The notes under the pieces were generated by a model. It was not told the origin of the DNA. It worked only from the letters and a program-made list of their open reading frames with translations, and made no database searches. From DASUAS01 sp963809795 (GTDB taxonomy: Bacteria; Actinomycetota; Acidimicrobiia; IMCC26256; DASPTH01), in the NCBI GenBank assembly GCA_963809795.1, contig CAWELN010000015.1, positions 14,219 through 78,218 on the forward strand: 64,000 bases of DNA, given 5' to 3'. This document shows positions 10,879-19,251 of this stretch, piece after piece. The number at the start of each line of letters is the position of its first letter. Position 1 is the stretch's first letter. Both the position numbers and the translations under genes were made by a program.

Positions 10879-12116
10879 CGGAAGTCGAATGCCACCTTGA
10901 TCGCGCCGGTGTCGTGCTGCTCGGCGATGGTCGTGAACGCGTCGCGCCACTCGGGGAGCCGGAAGGTGTGGGTCAGCATCCTCGAGATGTCGACCCGGCC
11001 GTTGAGGGCGAAGTCGAGGTAGTGCTCGATCGCGTGCTTGCGCACGCCGTCGACCTCCTCCACACCGAACGCGTTCGAGCCCACGACGCTGACCTCCCGG
11101 AAGTACCACGGCGACCATTCGAAGCGGCCGGCGGCGTGCACGCCACTCACCGCGAGGGTGCCGCGGGGCGCCAGCACCCGGAGCGCGACCTCCAGGGTCG
11201 ACGGCGAACCGACGGTGTCGTACCCGACGTCGATCCTGCCGGGGTGGGTGAGGGGCAGGCCCGCCCACGGAGTGAGGGTCCGGGCGCCGGACCACTCGGC
11301 GAGCGCGACCACGAGTGCCTCGTCGCTCTGGTCGGCGGGGACGACGTGCGCGCCGAGCTCGCGCGCCAGCTGTTGCTGCGCGGGATGGAGCACGACCGCG
11401 GCGACCTCGACGTCGGGATGGAGCGCGCGCAGGATGGCGATCGCCGACGTACCGAGCGCACCGCCGCCCCACACCAGCGCCCGGCCGCCGGGCGGCGGCG
11501 GATGACGGGTGATCGAGTGCAGCGAGACCGCGAACGGGTCGGCCAGGACCGCCTGCTCGTCGGCCAGCGCGTGGGGAACCGGGATCACCTGGGTGCGGTG
11601 CGCAGGGAGGAGCTCGGCGAACCCGCCGGTGGCGTCGCTGGAATTCCCGGTGTGGATGCCCGGCGCCAGCCCGCCCTGAGTGAAGTTCCAACACAGCTGG
11701 TAGTCGCCGGCCGCGCACGCGGGGCACACGGGCTCGATCCCGCGGGGTGCGCACGACAGCCAGCACTGCAGCACGACGCGGTCGCCGACCGTGACACCGT
11801 CGGCCGCGGGCCCGACCTCGACCACGTCGGCGACCACCTCGTGCCCGAGCACCTGCGGGAACGAGATGAACGCGGTCATCGAGAAATCGGTGGCGTCGCC
11901 GCCCATGTCCATGAACACCTGTTTGGCGTCGGAGCCGCAGATGCCGGTGAGGCGCGGGCGCAGCACCACCCAGTCGGGCGCAGGCAGCACCGGGTCGGGC
12001 ACGTCCTGCAGCGCCATCGGGACGTGGGCGAGCCCGGCGAGCAGCGGGTTCCCGTCGCCGTCGGCGGTCGCCGGCGGCGTGAACCCGGAGTCGACGCCGA
12101 ACACGAGTGCCTTCAC
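10875..12116 (-). CDS. Zinc-dependent alcohol dehydrogenase (MDR superfamily)
   Basis: A 413-residue medium-chain dehydrogenase. The catalytic-zinc Cys lies in LTGICGSDAKQ, followed by the GHEVV motif (VLGHEVVADVVEVG) and a structural-zinc-like cluster CWLSCAPRGIEPVCPACAAGDYQLC. The Rossmann glycine motif is WGGGALGTSAIAI. The N-terminus is longer than usual. It is the first gene of an overlapping operon with a metallo-beta-lactamase-fold hydrolase, GNAT and a NIPSNAP-like protein. The GTG start follows GAGGATGACCGC. Alcohol or aldehyde substrate unknown. Confidence 0.9.
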   Translation of the reverse strand: MKALVFGVDSGFTPPATADGDGNPLLAGLAHVPMALQDVPDPVLPAPDWVVLRPRLTGICGSDAKQVFMDMGGDATDFSMTAFISFPQVLGHEVVADVVEVGPAADGVTVGDRVVLQCWLSCAPRGIEPVCPACAAGDYQLCWNFTQGGLAPGIHTGNSSDATGGFAELLPAHRTQVIPVPHALADEQAVLADPFAVSLHSITRHPPPPGGRALVWGGGALGTSAIAILRALHPDVEVAAVVLHPAQQQLARELGAHVVPADQSDEALVVALAEWSGARTLTPWAGLPLTHPGRIDVGYDTVGSPSTLEVALRVLAPRGTLAVSGVHAAGRFEWSPWYFREVSVVGSNAFGVEEVDGVRKHAIEHYLDFALNGRVDISRMLTHTFRLPEWRDAFTTIAEQHDTGAIKVAFDFR

Positions 12117-12143
12117 GCGGTCATCCTCGCGCGCCGCCGGGCC

Positions 12144-12932
12144 TCAGGCCCGCAGCGACCCCATGGCCGTCACGAACGCGCCGGGGTCGTTCGACTTGCC
12201 GACCACGATGTCGTGTTGCGGCCCCCCGCCGGGGAAGTCGGGCGGCGCGTAGTACTCGAAGCCGCTGCCCTCGATCGCCTCGACGATCGACGCCGCCGCC
12301 TCCGCCGCGGGCACGAAGGGCCCCTGGTACGCGGCGGGATCGTTGCCGGGCTGGTCCCAGATCTCGGTGTCGATGGGGCCCGGCAGCACGAGCTTCACCT
12401 CGACGCCGGTGCCGTGCAGGTCGACGGCCATCGTCTCGGTCCACCCGCAGAGCGCGAACTTGCTCGCGCAGTACGCCGCCTCGTTGTTGATCGGCACCCG
12501 TCCGCCCAGGCTCGACACGTTCACGACGCAGCCGGCGCCGCGCGCCAGCCAGTCGGGGAGGAGGGCGAGGCTCATGCGCACCGGGGCGTGGAAGTTCACG
12601 TCCATCACGTGCGCGACGTCGGCCGGCGTCAGGCGCGGCACCGGGATCCGGGCCGGGATGGCGGCGTTGTTGACGAGGCAGTCGACGGGGTCGAGCTCGC
12701 GCGCGGCCTGATGGATGAACGCGTCGGCGGCGGCGAGGTCACCGAGGTCGACGGACCACGCGCGCGATCCCGGCGTGTGACGGCGGCATTGCGCGACCAC
12801 CTCCTCGAGGCGGTCGGCGCGGCGGGCGACGAGGCCCACCGTGGCGCCCCGCTCGGCGAGCATCGGCGCGAGCGCGGCGCCGATCCCGGAGGACGCGCCG
12901 GTGACGACGATGTTCGAACCCTCGATCTTCAT
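12144..12932 (-). CDS. Short-chain dehydrogenase/reductase
   Basis: A 262-residue SDR oxidoreductase. The cofactor site is TGASSGIGAAL at residues 11-21, NNAA follows near 88, and the catalytic Ser-Tyr-Lys set is NVSSLGG ... YCASK. The PGPIDTEI segment is the usual post-catalytic loop. The Arg pair ARRADR after the second strand suggests NADP(H). It lies between the L,D-transpeptidase (55 bp) and the dehydrogenase operon (27 bp) on the same strand. Substrate unknown. Confidence 0.93.
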   Translation of the reverse strand: MKIEGSNIVVTGASSGIGAALAPMLAERGATVGLVARRADRLEEVVAQCRRHTPGSRAWSVDLGDLAAADAFIHQAARELDPVDCLVNNAAIPARIPVPRLTPADVAHVMDVNFHAPVRMSLALLPDWLARGAGCVVNVSSLGGRVPINNEAAYCASKFALCGWTETMAVDLHGTGVEVKLVLPGPIDTEIWDQPGNDPAAYQGPFVPAAEAAASIVEAIEGSGFEYYAPPDFPGGGPQHDIVVGKSNDPGAFVTAMGSLRA

Positions 12933-12987
12933 CGGTTGACCCCCATGGGTGTGCCCCTCTCGATCCGGTGGCAGCTCACCCGTCGGC

Positions 12988-13789
12988 TCAGGCGACGATG
13001 TCGACCGGGGTCCCGAGGGGGAGTTGCTTCGACAGCATCGTGATGGCGGCGTTGTCCATGCGGATGCAGCCGTGGGTGGCGTTGGTGCCGAGCACCGACG
13101 GGTCGTTGTTGCCGTGGATGCCGATCTCGGCGTCGCTCCCGGCGAACTGGTCGAGGCTGTCGGAGTGGCTGGACAGCCCGTACGCGAACGGTCCGTACAC
13201 GGTGTTCGGGTCGGGGGCCTGGAGCAGGATGCGGAGGTAGTACTCGCCGGTCGGCGTGGGCGTCGGCTTGCCGACGTCCGGGAGCGGGGGATCGGTGGCA
13301 CCCACCGCCACCGGCCCGGTGTACACGACGTTGCTCCCGTTGGTCACGGTGATGGTGTGGGCGCCGAGCGCGACCTGGATGTGGAACGGGTTCGACGTGA
13401 TCGTGACGTCGGACGCCTTGATCCACCCGGTGCTGCCGTTCGGGCGCACCGGTAGCAGCACCTGCACCCAGCCGTCGTTGCGCTGCTGCTCGACCAGGAA
13501 CACCTGGGTGACGGTCGACGTCGGCACCGTCGGGTCGTAGAGCCACGGGTTGTCGAACGTGCGCGCCGGTTGCGGGGGCGCCGGGCGAGTCGTACACCGG
13601 CAGCGTCGTGACCGTGTTCTTGGCGGTGGCGATGTACGAGACATCGGGCGGCGCGGTCGTGCTGACCGGCGCCGGCGTCACCACCGGCTTCGTGCCCAGC
13701 GTGGCATCCCCCCCGCCGCCACCACAGCCGGCCAGCGCGATCCCGAGCGCGACGACGAGCGCGCAGCAACCAGCGAGACGGCGGGACAC
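12988..13789 (-). CDS. L,D-transpeptidase (YkuD) lipoprotein, one frame break
   Basis: The N-terminus from GTG 13789 is a lipoprotein signal ending in ALAGC, followed by a Gly run and a Thr/Pro-rich spacer. The catalytic YkuD domain is at the C-terminus: GIHGNNDPSVLGTNATHGCIRM with the nucleophile Cys in HGC, then LGTPVDIVA. Such enzymes make 3-3 peptidoglycan cross-links, common in actinobacteria. Signal and spacer are in one frame and the catalytic domain in the next; one extra base in a G/C run near 13575 (VYDSPGAP) restores about 266 residues. Confidence 0.88.
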
Positions 13790-13796
13790 GCGGGGG

Positions 13797-13802
13797 AGAT
13801 TA
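13797..13802 (-). promoter_or_regulatory. Leaderless -10 box for the L,D-transpeptidase
   Basis: TAATCT reads on the minus strand exactly 7 nt before GTG 13789. It supports that start and a leaderless transcript. Confidence 0.5.
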
Positions 13803-13886
13803 CCGGCGGAGTCGGGCGATCCAGCGACGCGGCCCCGTGCCCGGAGGGCGTCAGGGCGTCAGGGGGGAGCAGCGTCGGGGGTCCGA

Positions 13887-13892
13887 TAGGTT
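13887..13892 (+). promoter_or_regulatory. Leaderless -10 box for the DNA glycosylase
   Basis: TAGGTT lies 7 nt before GTG 13900, with no Shine-Dalgarno sequence. It selects this GTG over upstream in-frame possibilities. Confidence 0.55.
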
Positions 13893-13899
13893 GCGACCC

Positions 13900-14520
13900 G
13901 TGGCCCGGCGCGCGGTGATCGAGGGGAGCGCGGCGCTGGCCCGGCAGGAGCCCCGCTTCGCTCCCATCGTCGACGCCCTCGGTCCCGCCGACCTGCGCCG
14001 GGGTCGCCCGAGCCGCACGCACTTCGCCGAGCTGGTGCGGGCGATCTGCTACCAACAGCTGGCGGGCGCGGCGGCCCGCACCATCCACGGACGCCTCGAA
14101 GCGGCTCTCGGCGGCACGCCGACCCCTGAGGGCGTGCTCGCGCTCGCACCCGAGACCATGCGGGCCGCGGGCCTCTCCGCCAACAAGGCGGCATCGATCC
14201 GGGACCTGGCCGAAAAGGTGGAGTCGGGCGAGGTGGAGCTCGACCGCGTCGCGCGCCTCTCCGACGACGAGATCGTGCGCGAGCTCGTGCTCGTGCGCGG
14301 GATCGGGCGGTGGACGGCGGAGATGTTCCTGATGTTCCAGCTCGGACGACTCGACGTGTGGCCGGTCGACGACCTCGGCGTCCGCAAGGGCTACGGGATC
14401 CTGTTCGACCTGCCGGCGCCGCCGGCGGCGAAGGTGCTCGAGCCGCTGGGCGACCCCTTGCGCCCCTACCGGTCGCTCGCGGCGTGGTACTGCTGGCGCG
14501 CCGCCGACACTCAGTTCTGA
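13900..14520 (+). CDS. DNA-3-methyladenine glycosylase II-like (HhH-GPD)
   Basis: A 206-residue base-excision repair glycosylase of the AlkA group. The helix-hairpin-helix is LVRGIGRWTAEMFLMF near residues 133-148 and the catalytic Asp lies in VWPVDDLGVRKG. An ICYQQLAGAAA segment matches the substrate-side helix of AlkA-type proteins. It would remove alkylated purines from DNA. The 3' end overlaps the convergent DUF6624 gene by 10 bp. Confidence 0.88.
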   Translation: MARRAVIEGSAALARQEPRFAPIVDALGPADLRRGRPSRTHFAELVRAICYQQLAGAAARTIHGRLEAALGGTPTPEGVLALAPETMRAAGLSANKAASIRDLAEKVESGEVELDRVARLSDDEIVRELVLVRGIGRWTAEMFLMFQLGRLDVWPVDDLGVRKGYGILFDLPAPPAAKVLEPLGDPLRPYRSLAAWYCWRAADTQF

Positions 14521-15020
14521 GCGCGCTGCTCCTCCCACCGCGCACGCATCGCCGCCGCGTGCGCAGAGAACGGCGGGAGCCCGAGGCGGGCGCGGCGGGC
14601 GTCGACCGCGACCGGATCGTCGACCGGCCACGGCTCGAGCTGACCGTGGTCGCCGAGCACGAACTGCGAGCCGTACAGCTGGTCGCGCCCGTCGTTCATC
14701 CGCACCCGGTCGGCGAGGTAGGCGAGGTGTATCGGGTCGGCGTCGCCGCACGCGACCGCGACCTCGAGCATGTCGAGGCAGCGGCGCTGCAGCCCGACGT
14801 CCTCGATCGCCGACTGCGCCACCAGCCACGCCGCCTCCGCGCCGTCGTGCCCCACCAACGTCCAACCCGGCCACTGCTCGTAGTCGTCGAGCACCGCCCA
14901 GAGCCGCTCCGCCCGCATCTCGCGACCCTCGGGATCATGGTCCGTCGCCAAGGCGAGCAGCTCGACGCGGAGCCCGGGATCGCGCGGCTCCGGAGGAGCC
15001 GATGGCGACGACGCACTCAT
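14511..15020 (-). CDS. DUF6624-like protein
   Basis: A 169-residue protein with the pattern I associate with DUF6624: AERLWAVLDDY, WPGWTLVGHDGAEAAWLVAQ, QRRCLDMLEVAVACGDADPIHLAYLADRVRM and LYGSQF. Helical and soluble, with no known function. ATG 15020 sits just after GGAGGTG and 8 nt after a TAACCT box (15029-15034 on this strand); the GTG at 15023 is possible. Family assignment is from memory of the conserved pattern. Confidence 0.7.
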   Translation of the reverse strand: MSASSPSAPPEPRDPGLRVELLALATDHDPEGREMRAERLWAVLDDYEQWPGWTLVGHDGAEAAWLVAQSAIEDVGLQRRCLDMLEVAVACGDADPIHLAYLADRVRMNDGRDQLYGSQFVLGDHGQLEPWPVDDPVAVDARRARLGLPPFSAHAAAMRARWEEQRAQN

Positions 15021-15085
15021 CACCTCCGAGGTTAGGACCGTGCCCACCCGCGGGAAATCCCGCGCCGGCCCGGGCTACCGCCCGC

Positions 15086-15155
15086 TACCGTGACCTTCGT
15101 GTAGCCGGCCGATCCCACTCCGCTCGCCGTCCGTTCGCGACCCTTGGGATCCCGT
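15086..15155 (+). promoter_or_regulatory. Promoter and structured leader of the ABC-F gene
   Basis: TACCGT at 15086-15091 is followed after 7 nt by GTG TAG (15099-15104), a start codon immediately followed by a stop. The remaining leader contains an inverted repeat GATCCCA (15111-15117) and TGGGATC (15145-15151) that would place the ATG at 15156 next to a stem. This looks like a regulatory leader, which ABC-F genes often have, but the structure is inferred. Confidence 0.35.
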
Positions 15156-16830
15156 ATGCCGTCCCCCCGCTCCTCCCCGTCGTCCTCCTTCTCGCTCGTC
15201 GCCCGTGGCCTCGCGCGCGCCCGCGGGTCGTTCACCGTGCTCGACGCGGTCGACGTCGCCGTCGGCCCGCGCACCCGCCTCGGGGTGGTGGGCCCCAACG
15301 GTGTGGGCAAGACCACGCTGCTGCGCCTGCTCGCCGGCATCGACCGGCCCGATCGCGGCACCGTCACCCGCACGCCGCCGTCGCTGCAGGTGGGGTACCT
15401 GCCCCAGGAGCCCGAGCGCGGCGACGAGACGCTGCTCGCGTTCCTGGGACGCCGCACCGGCGTCACCGCCGCGGAGGCCGAGCTCGAACGGGCGGCGACC
15501 GCCCTGGGCGCAGGAGCCGAGGACGAGACCGCGGCCGACGCCTACAGCGCCGCGCTCGAGACCTACCTCGCGGTCGGCGGCCCCGATCTCGACGCCCGTG
15601 CCCGCGCGCTGGCGGCCGACCTCGGACTGCCCGAGCACCGGTTGGACACGCCGACCCGCGCCCTCTCGGGCGGGGAAGCGGCCCGGGCATCGCTGGCGGC
15701 CATCCTGCTCAGCCGCTTCGACGTGTTCCTGCTCGACGAGCCCACCAACGACCTCGACTTCGCCGGGCTCGAGCGGCTCGAGACCTTCCTCGACGACCTG
15801 CCCGGCGGTGTGGTCGTGGTGAGCCACGATCGCGCGTTCCTCGAGCGCACCGTCACCCGGGTGCTCGAGCTCGACGAGCACACCCGGTCGGCGACCGAGT
15901 ACGGCGGGGGTTGGGTGGGGTACCTCGACGCCCGGGCCACGGCCCGGCGTCACGCCGAGGAGGACTACGCGTCGTACCGGGCCGAGCGGTCCCGGCTCGA
16001 GCAACGGGCGCGGACGCAGCGCGAGTGGGCGGTGCAGGGTGCCGGCGCCGCGAAGCGCGACGCCTCGGAGAAGGACAAGTTCATCCGGCACTTCCGGGTG
16101 GCGAAGTCGGAGAAGCAGGCGGCGAAGGCCCGCGCCACCGAGAAGGCGATCGCCCGCCTCGACACGGTGGAGAAGCCGTGGGAGGGCTGGGATCTGCGGT
16201 TCCAAGTCGCGAGCGTGGCGCGGAGCGGTGACGTGGTGATGCGTCTGCAGGGCGCGGTGGTGCAGCGTGGCTCGTTCACCCTCGGCCCGGTCGACCTCGA
16301 GATCGGGTGGGGCGAACGCGTGGCCATCGTGGGCCCCAACGGCAGCGGCAAGACCACGTTGCTGCTCACGCTCCTCGGTCGTCTGCCGCTCGTGGCCGGG
16401 GAGCGCTGGATGGGCCCCGGCGTCGTCGTGGGGGAGATGGACCAGGCGCGCGCCGGGTTCGCGGGTTCGGAGTCATTGCTCGACGCGTTCCTTGCCGCCA
16501 CCGGGCTGCTGGTCGCCGACGCCCGCTCGCTGCTGGCGAAGTTCGGGTTGGGCGCAGAGCACGTCACGCGCGTCGCAGGCGACCCTCTCGCCCGGCGAGC
16601 GCACGCGGGCCGTGCTCGCCCGCTTCGCGGCGCAGGGCGTGAACTGCCTGGTGCTCGACGAGCCCACCAACCACCTCGACCTGCCCGCCATCGAGCAGTT
16701 GGAAGCGGCGCTCGCGTCGTACGAGGGCACCCTGCTGGTCGTGACCCACGACCGCCGCTTGCTCGAGACGGTCGAGCTCACCCGGGCGGTGTCGGCCTCC
16801 GGCGAGGAGCTCGAGCCGGCGGCGGGCTAG
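15156..16830 (+). CDS. ABC-F family ATPase (ribosome-associated, Ettan/antibiotic-resistance type), one frame break
   Basis: A duplicated soluble ABC ATPase without membrane segments, so an ABC-F translation factor rather than a transporter. The first domain has GPNGVGKTT, signature ALSGGEAARA and LLDEPTNDLDF; the charged linker (EKDKFIRHFRVAKSEKQ) is the P-site tRNA interaction region. The second domain has GPNGSGKTT, TLSPGERTRAVLA and VLDEPTNHLDLPA. The second signature lies in a different frame from the preceding sequence; one extra base near 16575 joins them (about 557 residues). Members displace stalled substrates or antibiotics from ribosomes. The specific subfamily is not resolved. Confidence 0.85.
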
Positions 16831-16884
16831 TTCGATGGTCGATGCCGCTCCGCCGTCCCGCCCTCCGCACGGCTCCGCGGCATC
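16831..16884 (-). repeat. Dispersed intergenic repeat, copy C
   Basis: Directly after the ABC-F stop. Read on the minus strand it shares most positions of its GGAGGGCGGGACGGCGGA core and the following CGACCATCGA with the element at 19180-19250, and resembles the 62-bp unit at 59384. It contains GGC/GCC self-complementary blocks. It fills the gap between two convergent genes. Confidence 0.6.
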
Positions 16885-16899
16885 TCTCGCGGCCGCTGC

Positions 16900-17904
16900 T
16901 CAGCAGCCGCCACCCCAGGGGCCGGCTCCCTGCCACTGGTACAGCGTCCACGCGATCTCGTCCTGGTCGTAGGCCGACGCCACGTTGGCGGGGACCCCGA
17001 CGAGGTCGGACCGACCGGCATGGCTGGCGCTCACGTTCCACGTCGCCTGCAGGAACTGGTAGGCGCCCAGGTACGGGCCCGACGGGTTCACCGCGCCGTA
17101 GTTGCCGCCGCTCTCCCGGCCGCGGACGCACGCCAGGAAGGGGTCGTCGTGGTGCGGGCTGGCGCCCGGCGTCCCCGAGTAGCTCGGGGGTGGCGCGGGG
17201 GCGGCGGCGGCCGGCGGCGCGGTGGTGGCGGTGGTGGCCGAGGTGGGTGGCGCGGCGGCGGGTGCGGGTCCCCCGGACGTCGCCGGCGCGTTGGTCGCCG
17301 GTGCGGCAGCCAGGGCGGCGACCGCGGCCTGGGCCTCCTGCTGCTTCTGGACCGCCTGGGCGAGCTTGGCGTCGATGGCGGCACCCTCGTCGCGCAACTG
17401 CGCGAGCGCATCTTCTTGCGCAGCACGCGTGTCGCGCAGCACACGCTGTTGCTTGTGCAATGCGTCCGTCGCGGCGCGCAACTTTGCGTACACCGTCTCG
17501 TCGCGCTGGTTCACGCTGTCGATGAGCTGCGCGCGTCGCGCGGTGTCGATGGTGTCGGATCCGTCGACGAGCGTCGACAGCTGCGTGCCCGACGAGGTGT
17601 AGGCGATGAGCGCACGTGCGCGCGCGTTGGCGCGTGCTTCCTTGGCGCGCGCGAGCATCGCCTCCACGACCTGCTGGTTGCGCGCGATGTCGGAGTCGAG
17701 CGCCTGCACACGATCGAGCGCGGCGAAGTAGCGGCCGGACGCGGCGTCGGCTTCCGCGCGCAGCGTGCTGGCGCTGTCGCCCGCAACCGGTGTCGTCGTC
17801 TGCGCGTGCGCGAGCGGTGCGAGGAACACCGCGATGGCGGTGAGTGACAGCACGAGCAGCCCGGTGCAGAGCGCGCGCGAGCCCGGACGGCGGACGAGCG
17901 GCAT
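16900..17904 (-). CDS. Secreted coiled-coil protein with C-terminal transglycosylase-like (Rpf-type) domain
   Basis: About 334 residues. A signal peptide (residues 1-36, ending in AHAQ) is followed by a long helical coiled coil (about 45-190; RAEADAASGRYFAALDRV, LRDEGAAIDAKLAQAVQ), an Ala/Pro/Thr linker (about 195-255), and a C-terminal domain. That domain contains CVRGRESGGNYGAVNPSG and AYQFLQATWN, the lysozyme-like/resuscitation-promoting pattern with catalytic Glu in RESGG. It is expected to cleave peptidoglycan at the cell surface; coiled coils of this kind resemble PcsB/RipC-type regulators. ATG 17904 sits 6 nt after a TAGCGT box. Confidence 0.8.
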   Translation of the reverse strand: MPLVRRPGSRALCTGLLVLSLTAIAVFLAPLAHAQTTTPVAGDSASTLRAEADAASGRYFAALDRVQALDSDIARNQQVVEAMLARAKEARANARARALIAYTSSGTQLSTLVDGSDTIDTARRAQLIDSVNQRDETVYAKLRAATDALHKQQRVLRDTRAAQEDALAQLRDEGAAIDAKLAQAVQKQQEAQAAVAALAAAPATNAPATSGGPAPAAAPPTSATTATTAPPAAAAPAPPPSYSGTPGASPHHDDPFLACVRGRESGGNYGAVNPSGPYLGAYQFLQATWNVSASHAGRSDLVGVPANVASAYDQDEIAWTLYQWQGAGPWGGGC

Positions 17905-17910
17905 CACGTC

Positions 17911-17916
17911 ACGCTA
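17911..17916 (-). promoter_or_regulatory. Leaderless -10 box for the transglycosylase-like gene
   Basis: TAGCGT on the minus strand, 6 nt before ATG 17904. The GTG at 17907 would be only 3 nt away, so the ATG is preferred. Confidence 0.5.
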
Positions 17917-17988
17917 GCGGGACCACCCCGGCGACGCACACAACGGAGGCCGTGGCCCGCCGAAGTCCCAGGTCAGAGGCGGGTTCGG

Positions 17989-17994
17989 TAGCGT
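17989..17994 (+). promoter_or_regulatory. Leaderless -10 box for aat
   Basis: TAGCGT lies 7 nt before GTG 18002. It overlaps the in-frame GTG at 17993, which argues that translation starts at 18002. Confidence 0.55.
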
Positions 17995-18001
17995 GCTCGG
18001 C

Positions 18002-18712
18002 GTGCCGGTCGAGCCGCCTCCCAGCCGCTGGGCGCTCCCGACCGTCGCCACCTCGGGGGGCGAGGGCGAGATCGTGGGCGTGGGCGCCGACCTGGCTCCG
18101 GGAACGCTCCTGGCGGCCTACCGGCAGGGACTCTTCCCGATGCGCCTGCAGGCGCGCGGTCCCATCGGCCTCGGGCCGATCGGGTGGTGGTCGCCGGATC
18201 CCCGGGGGATCATCCCGCTCGACGGGTTGCTCGTCAGCCGCTCGCTGCGGCGGTCGGTGCGGCGCTTCGAGGTGCGCGTCGACACCGCGTTCGAGCCGGT
18301 GATGCGCGGGTGTGCCGACCCGCGTCGACCGCACGGCTGGATCGACAAGAAGTTCATCGCCGCGTACACCGAGCTCCACCGACTCGGGTGGGCGCACAGT
18401 GTGGAGACGTGGCAGGAGAATGCGCGCGGCGAGATGGTGCTCGTCGGTGGTCTGTACGGCGTGAGCATCGGCGGCCTGTTCGCGGCCGAGTCGAAGTTCC
18501 ATCGCGTCACCGATGCGTCCAAGGTCGCCGTGGTCGCGCTCGTCGACCTCATGCGCGCGGGTGGCGGCACCTTGGTCGACGTGCAGTGGACCACCCCGCA
18601 CCTGGCCTCGCTCGGCGCGGTCGACGTGTCACGTGGGCGCTACGCCGAGCTCGTCGCCGACGCGGTGGCGCGACCGCCCATGTCGACGTTCCCCGACCCG
18701 GCGGGGCGATAG
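18002..18712 (+). CDS. aat: Leucyl/phenylalanyl-tRNA--protein transferase
   Basis: A 236-residue enzyme that adds Leu or Phe from tRNA to proteins with N-terminal Lys/Arg, marking them for ClpS/ClpAP-type degradation. Diagnostic motifs are AYRQGLFPMR, IGWWSPDPRGIIPLD, and GGLYGVSIGGLFAAESKFHR. Length and order match Aat. The start is set by the leaderless promoter. No clpS lies nearby in the window. Confidence 0.93.
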   Translation: MPVEPPPSRWALPTVATSGGEGEIVGVGADLAPGTLLAAYRQGLFPMRLQARGPIGLGPIGWWSPDPRGIIPLDGLLVSRSLRRSVRRFEVRVDTAFEPVMRGCADPRRPHGWIDKKFIAAYTELHRLGWAHSVETWQENARGEMVLVGGLYGVSIGGLFAAESKFHRVTDASKVAVVALVDLMRAGGGTLVDVQWTTPHLASLGAVDVSRGRYAELVADAVARPPMSTFPDPAGR

Positions 18713-18753
18713 GGTGCGCGCACGAGCGGAGTGGCGCACGCGAGCGAACGGCG

Positions 18754-18776
18754 GCGCACCGGGTATCCCGGTGCGC
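18754..18776 (+). terminator. Hairpin between aat and arsC
   Basis: Perfect 10-bp stem (GCGCACCGGG / CCCGGTGCGC) with a TAT loop, 42 bp after the aat stop. No T-run follows, as is usual in GC-rich actinobacteria. It may end aat transcription. Confidence 0.5.
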
Positions 18777-18837
18777 AGAGAGCGAGCCATGGAGCAGGCG
18801 CCGAGAGCGGAGGGGCATGAGCGGAACGGGAGAATCG

Positions 18838-19182
18838 ATGCGGGTGTACCACAACCCGGTGTGCAGCAAGTCGCGCGGCGCGTTGGAGATCCTCGGTGAG
18901 CGGGGCGTCGACGTCGAGGTGATCGAATACCTCAAAGCCAACCCGTCGCGCGCCGACCTCGAGCGGATCGTCGATGCCATCCCCGACCCACCGGCGGCGC
19001 TGGTGCGCAAGGACAAGCGGTTCGGCGAGCTCGGTCTCGACGCCGGCGACTACCAGACCAGGGAGCAGGTGGTCGCGCTCCTCCTCGAGCACCCCGAGCT
19101 CATGGAGCGACCGGTGGTGTTCCGGGGCGAGCACGCGGTGATCGCGCGCCCGAGCGAGAAGGTGCTGGAGCTGCTCGACTGA
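18838..19182 (+). CDS. arsC: Arsenate reductase, ArsC (glutaredoxin-coupled) family
   Basis: A 114-residue thioredoxin-fold protein of the ArsC/Spx superfamily. The active site is YHNPVCSKSRG with Cys9; EYLKANPSRADLERI, LVRKDK and RPVVFRGEHAVIARPSE match the ArsC fold including the Arg that binds arsenate. It reduces arsenate to arsenite using small thiols. ATG 18838 fits the family N-terminus; ATG 18817, behind GGAGGGG, would add seven residues. It stands alone without arsB/arsR, so a role in general redox chemistry is possible. Confidence 0.85.
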   Translation: MRVYHNPVCSKSRGALEILGERGVDVEVIEYLKANPSRADLERIVDAIPDPPAALVRKDKRFGELGLDAGDYQTREQVVALLLEHPELMERPVVFRGEHAVIARPSEKVLELLD

Positions 19183-19250
19183 GACGAAGTGCAGCCGTGC
19201 CCGGAGGGCGGGACGGCGGAACGGAGTCGACCATCGAGCCTGAGACGAAG
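19180..19250 (+). repeat. Dispersed intergenic repeat, copy B, with 11-bp direct repeats at its ends
   Basis: The element begins in the arsC stop codon. The 11-mer CTGAGACGAAG occurs at 19179-19189 and again at 19240-19250, a 61-bp period, enclosing GCAGCCGTGCCCGGAGGGCG and GTCGACCATCGA. This matches copy C at 16831-16884 and resembles the 62-bp tandem unit at 59384. The direct repeats look like a target duplication or the remnant of a tandem copy. Confidence 0.6.
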
Positions 19251-19251
19251 C

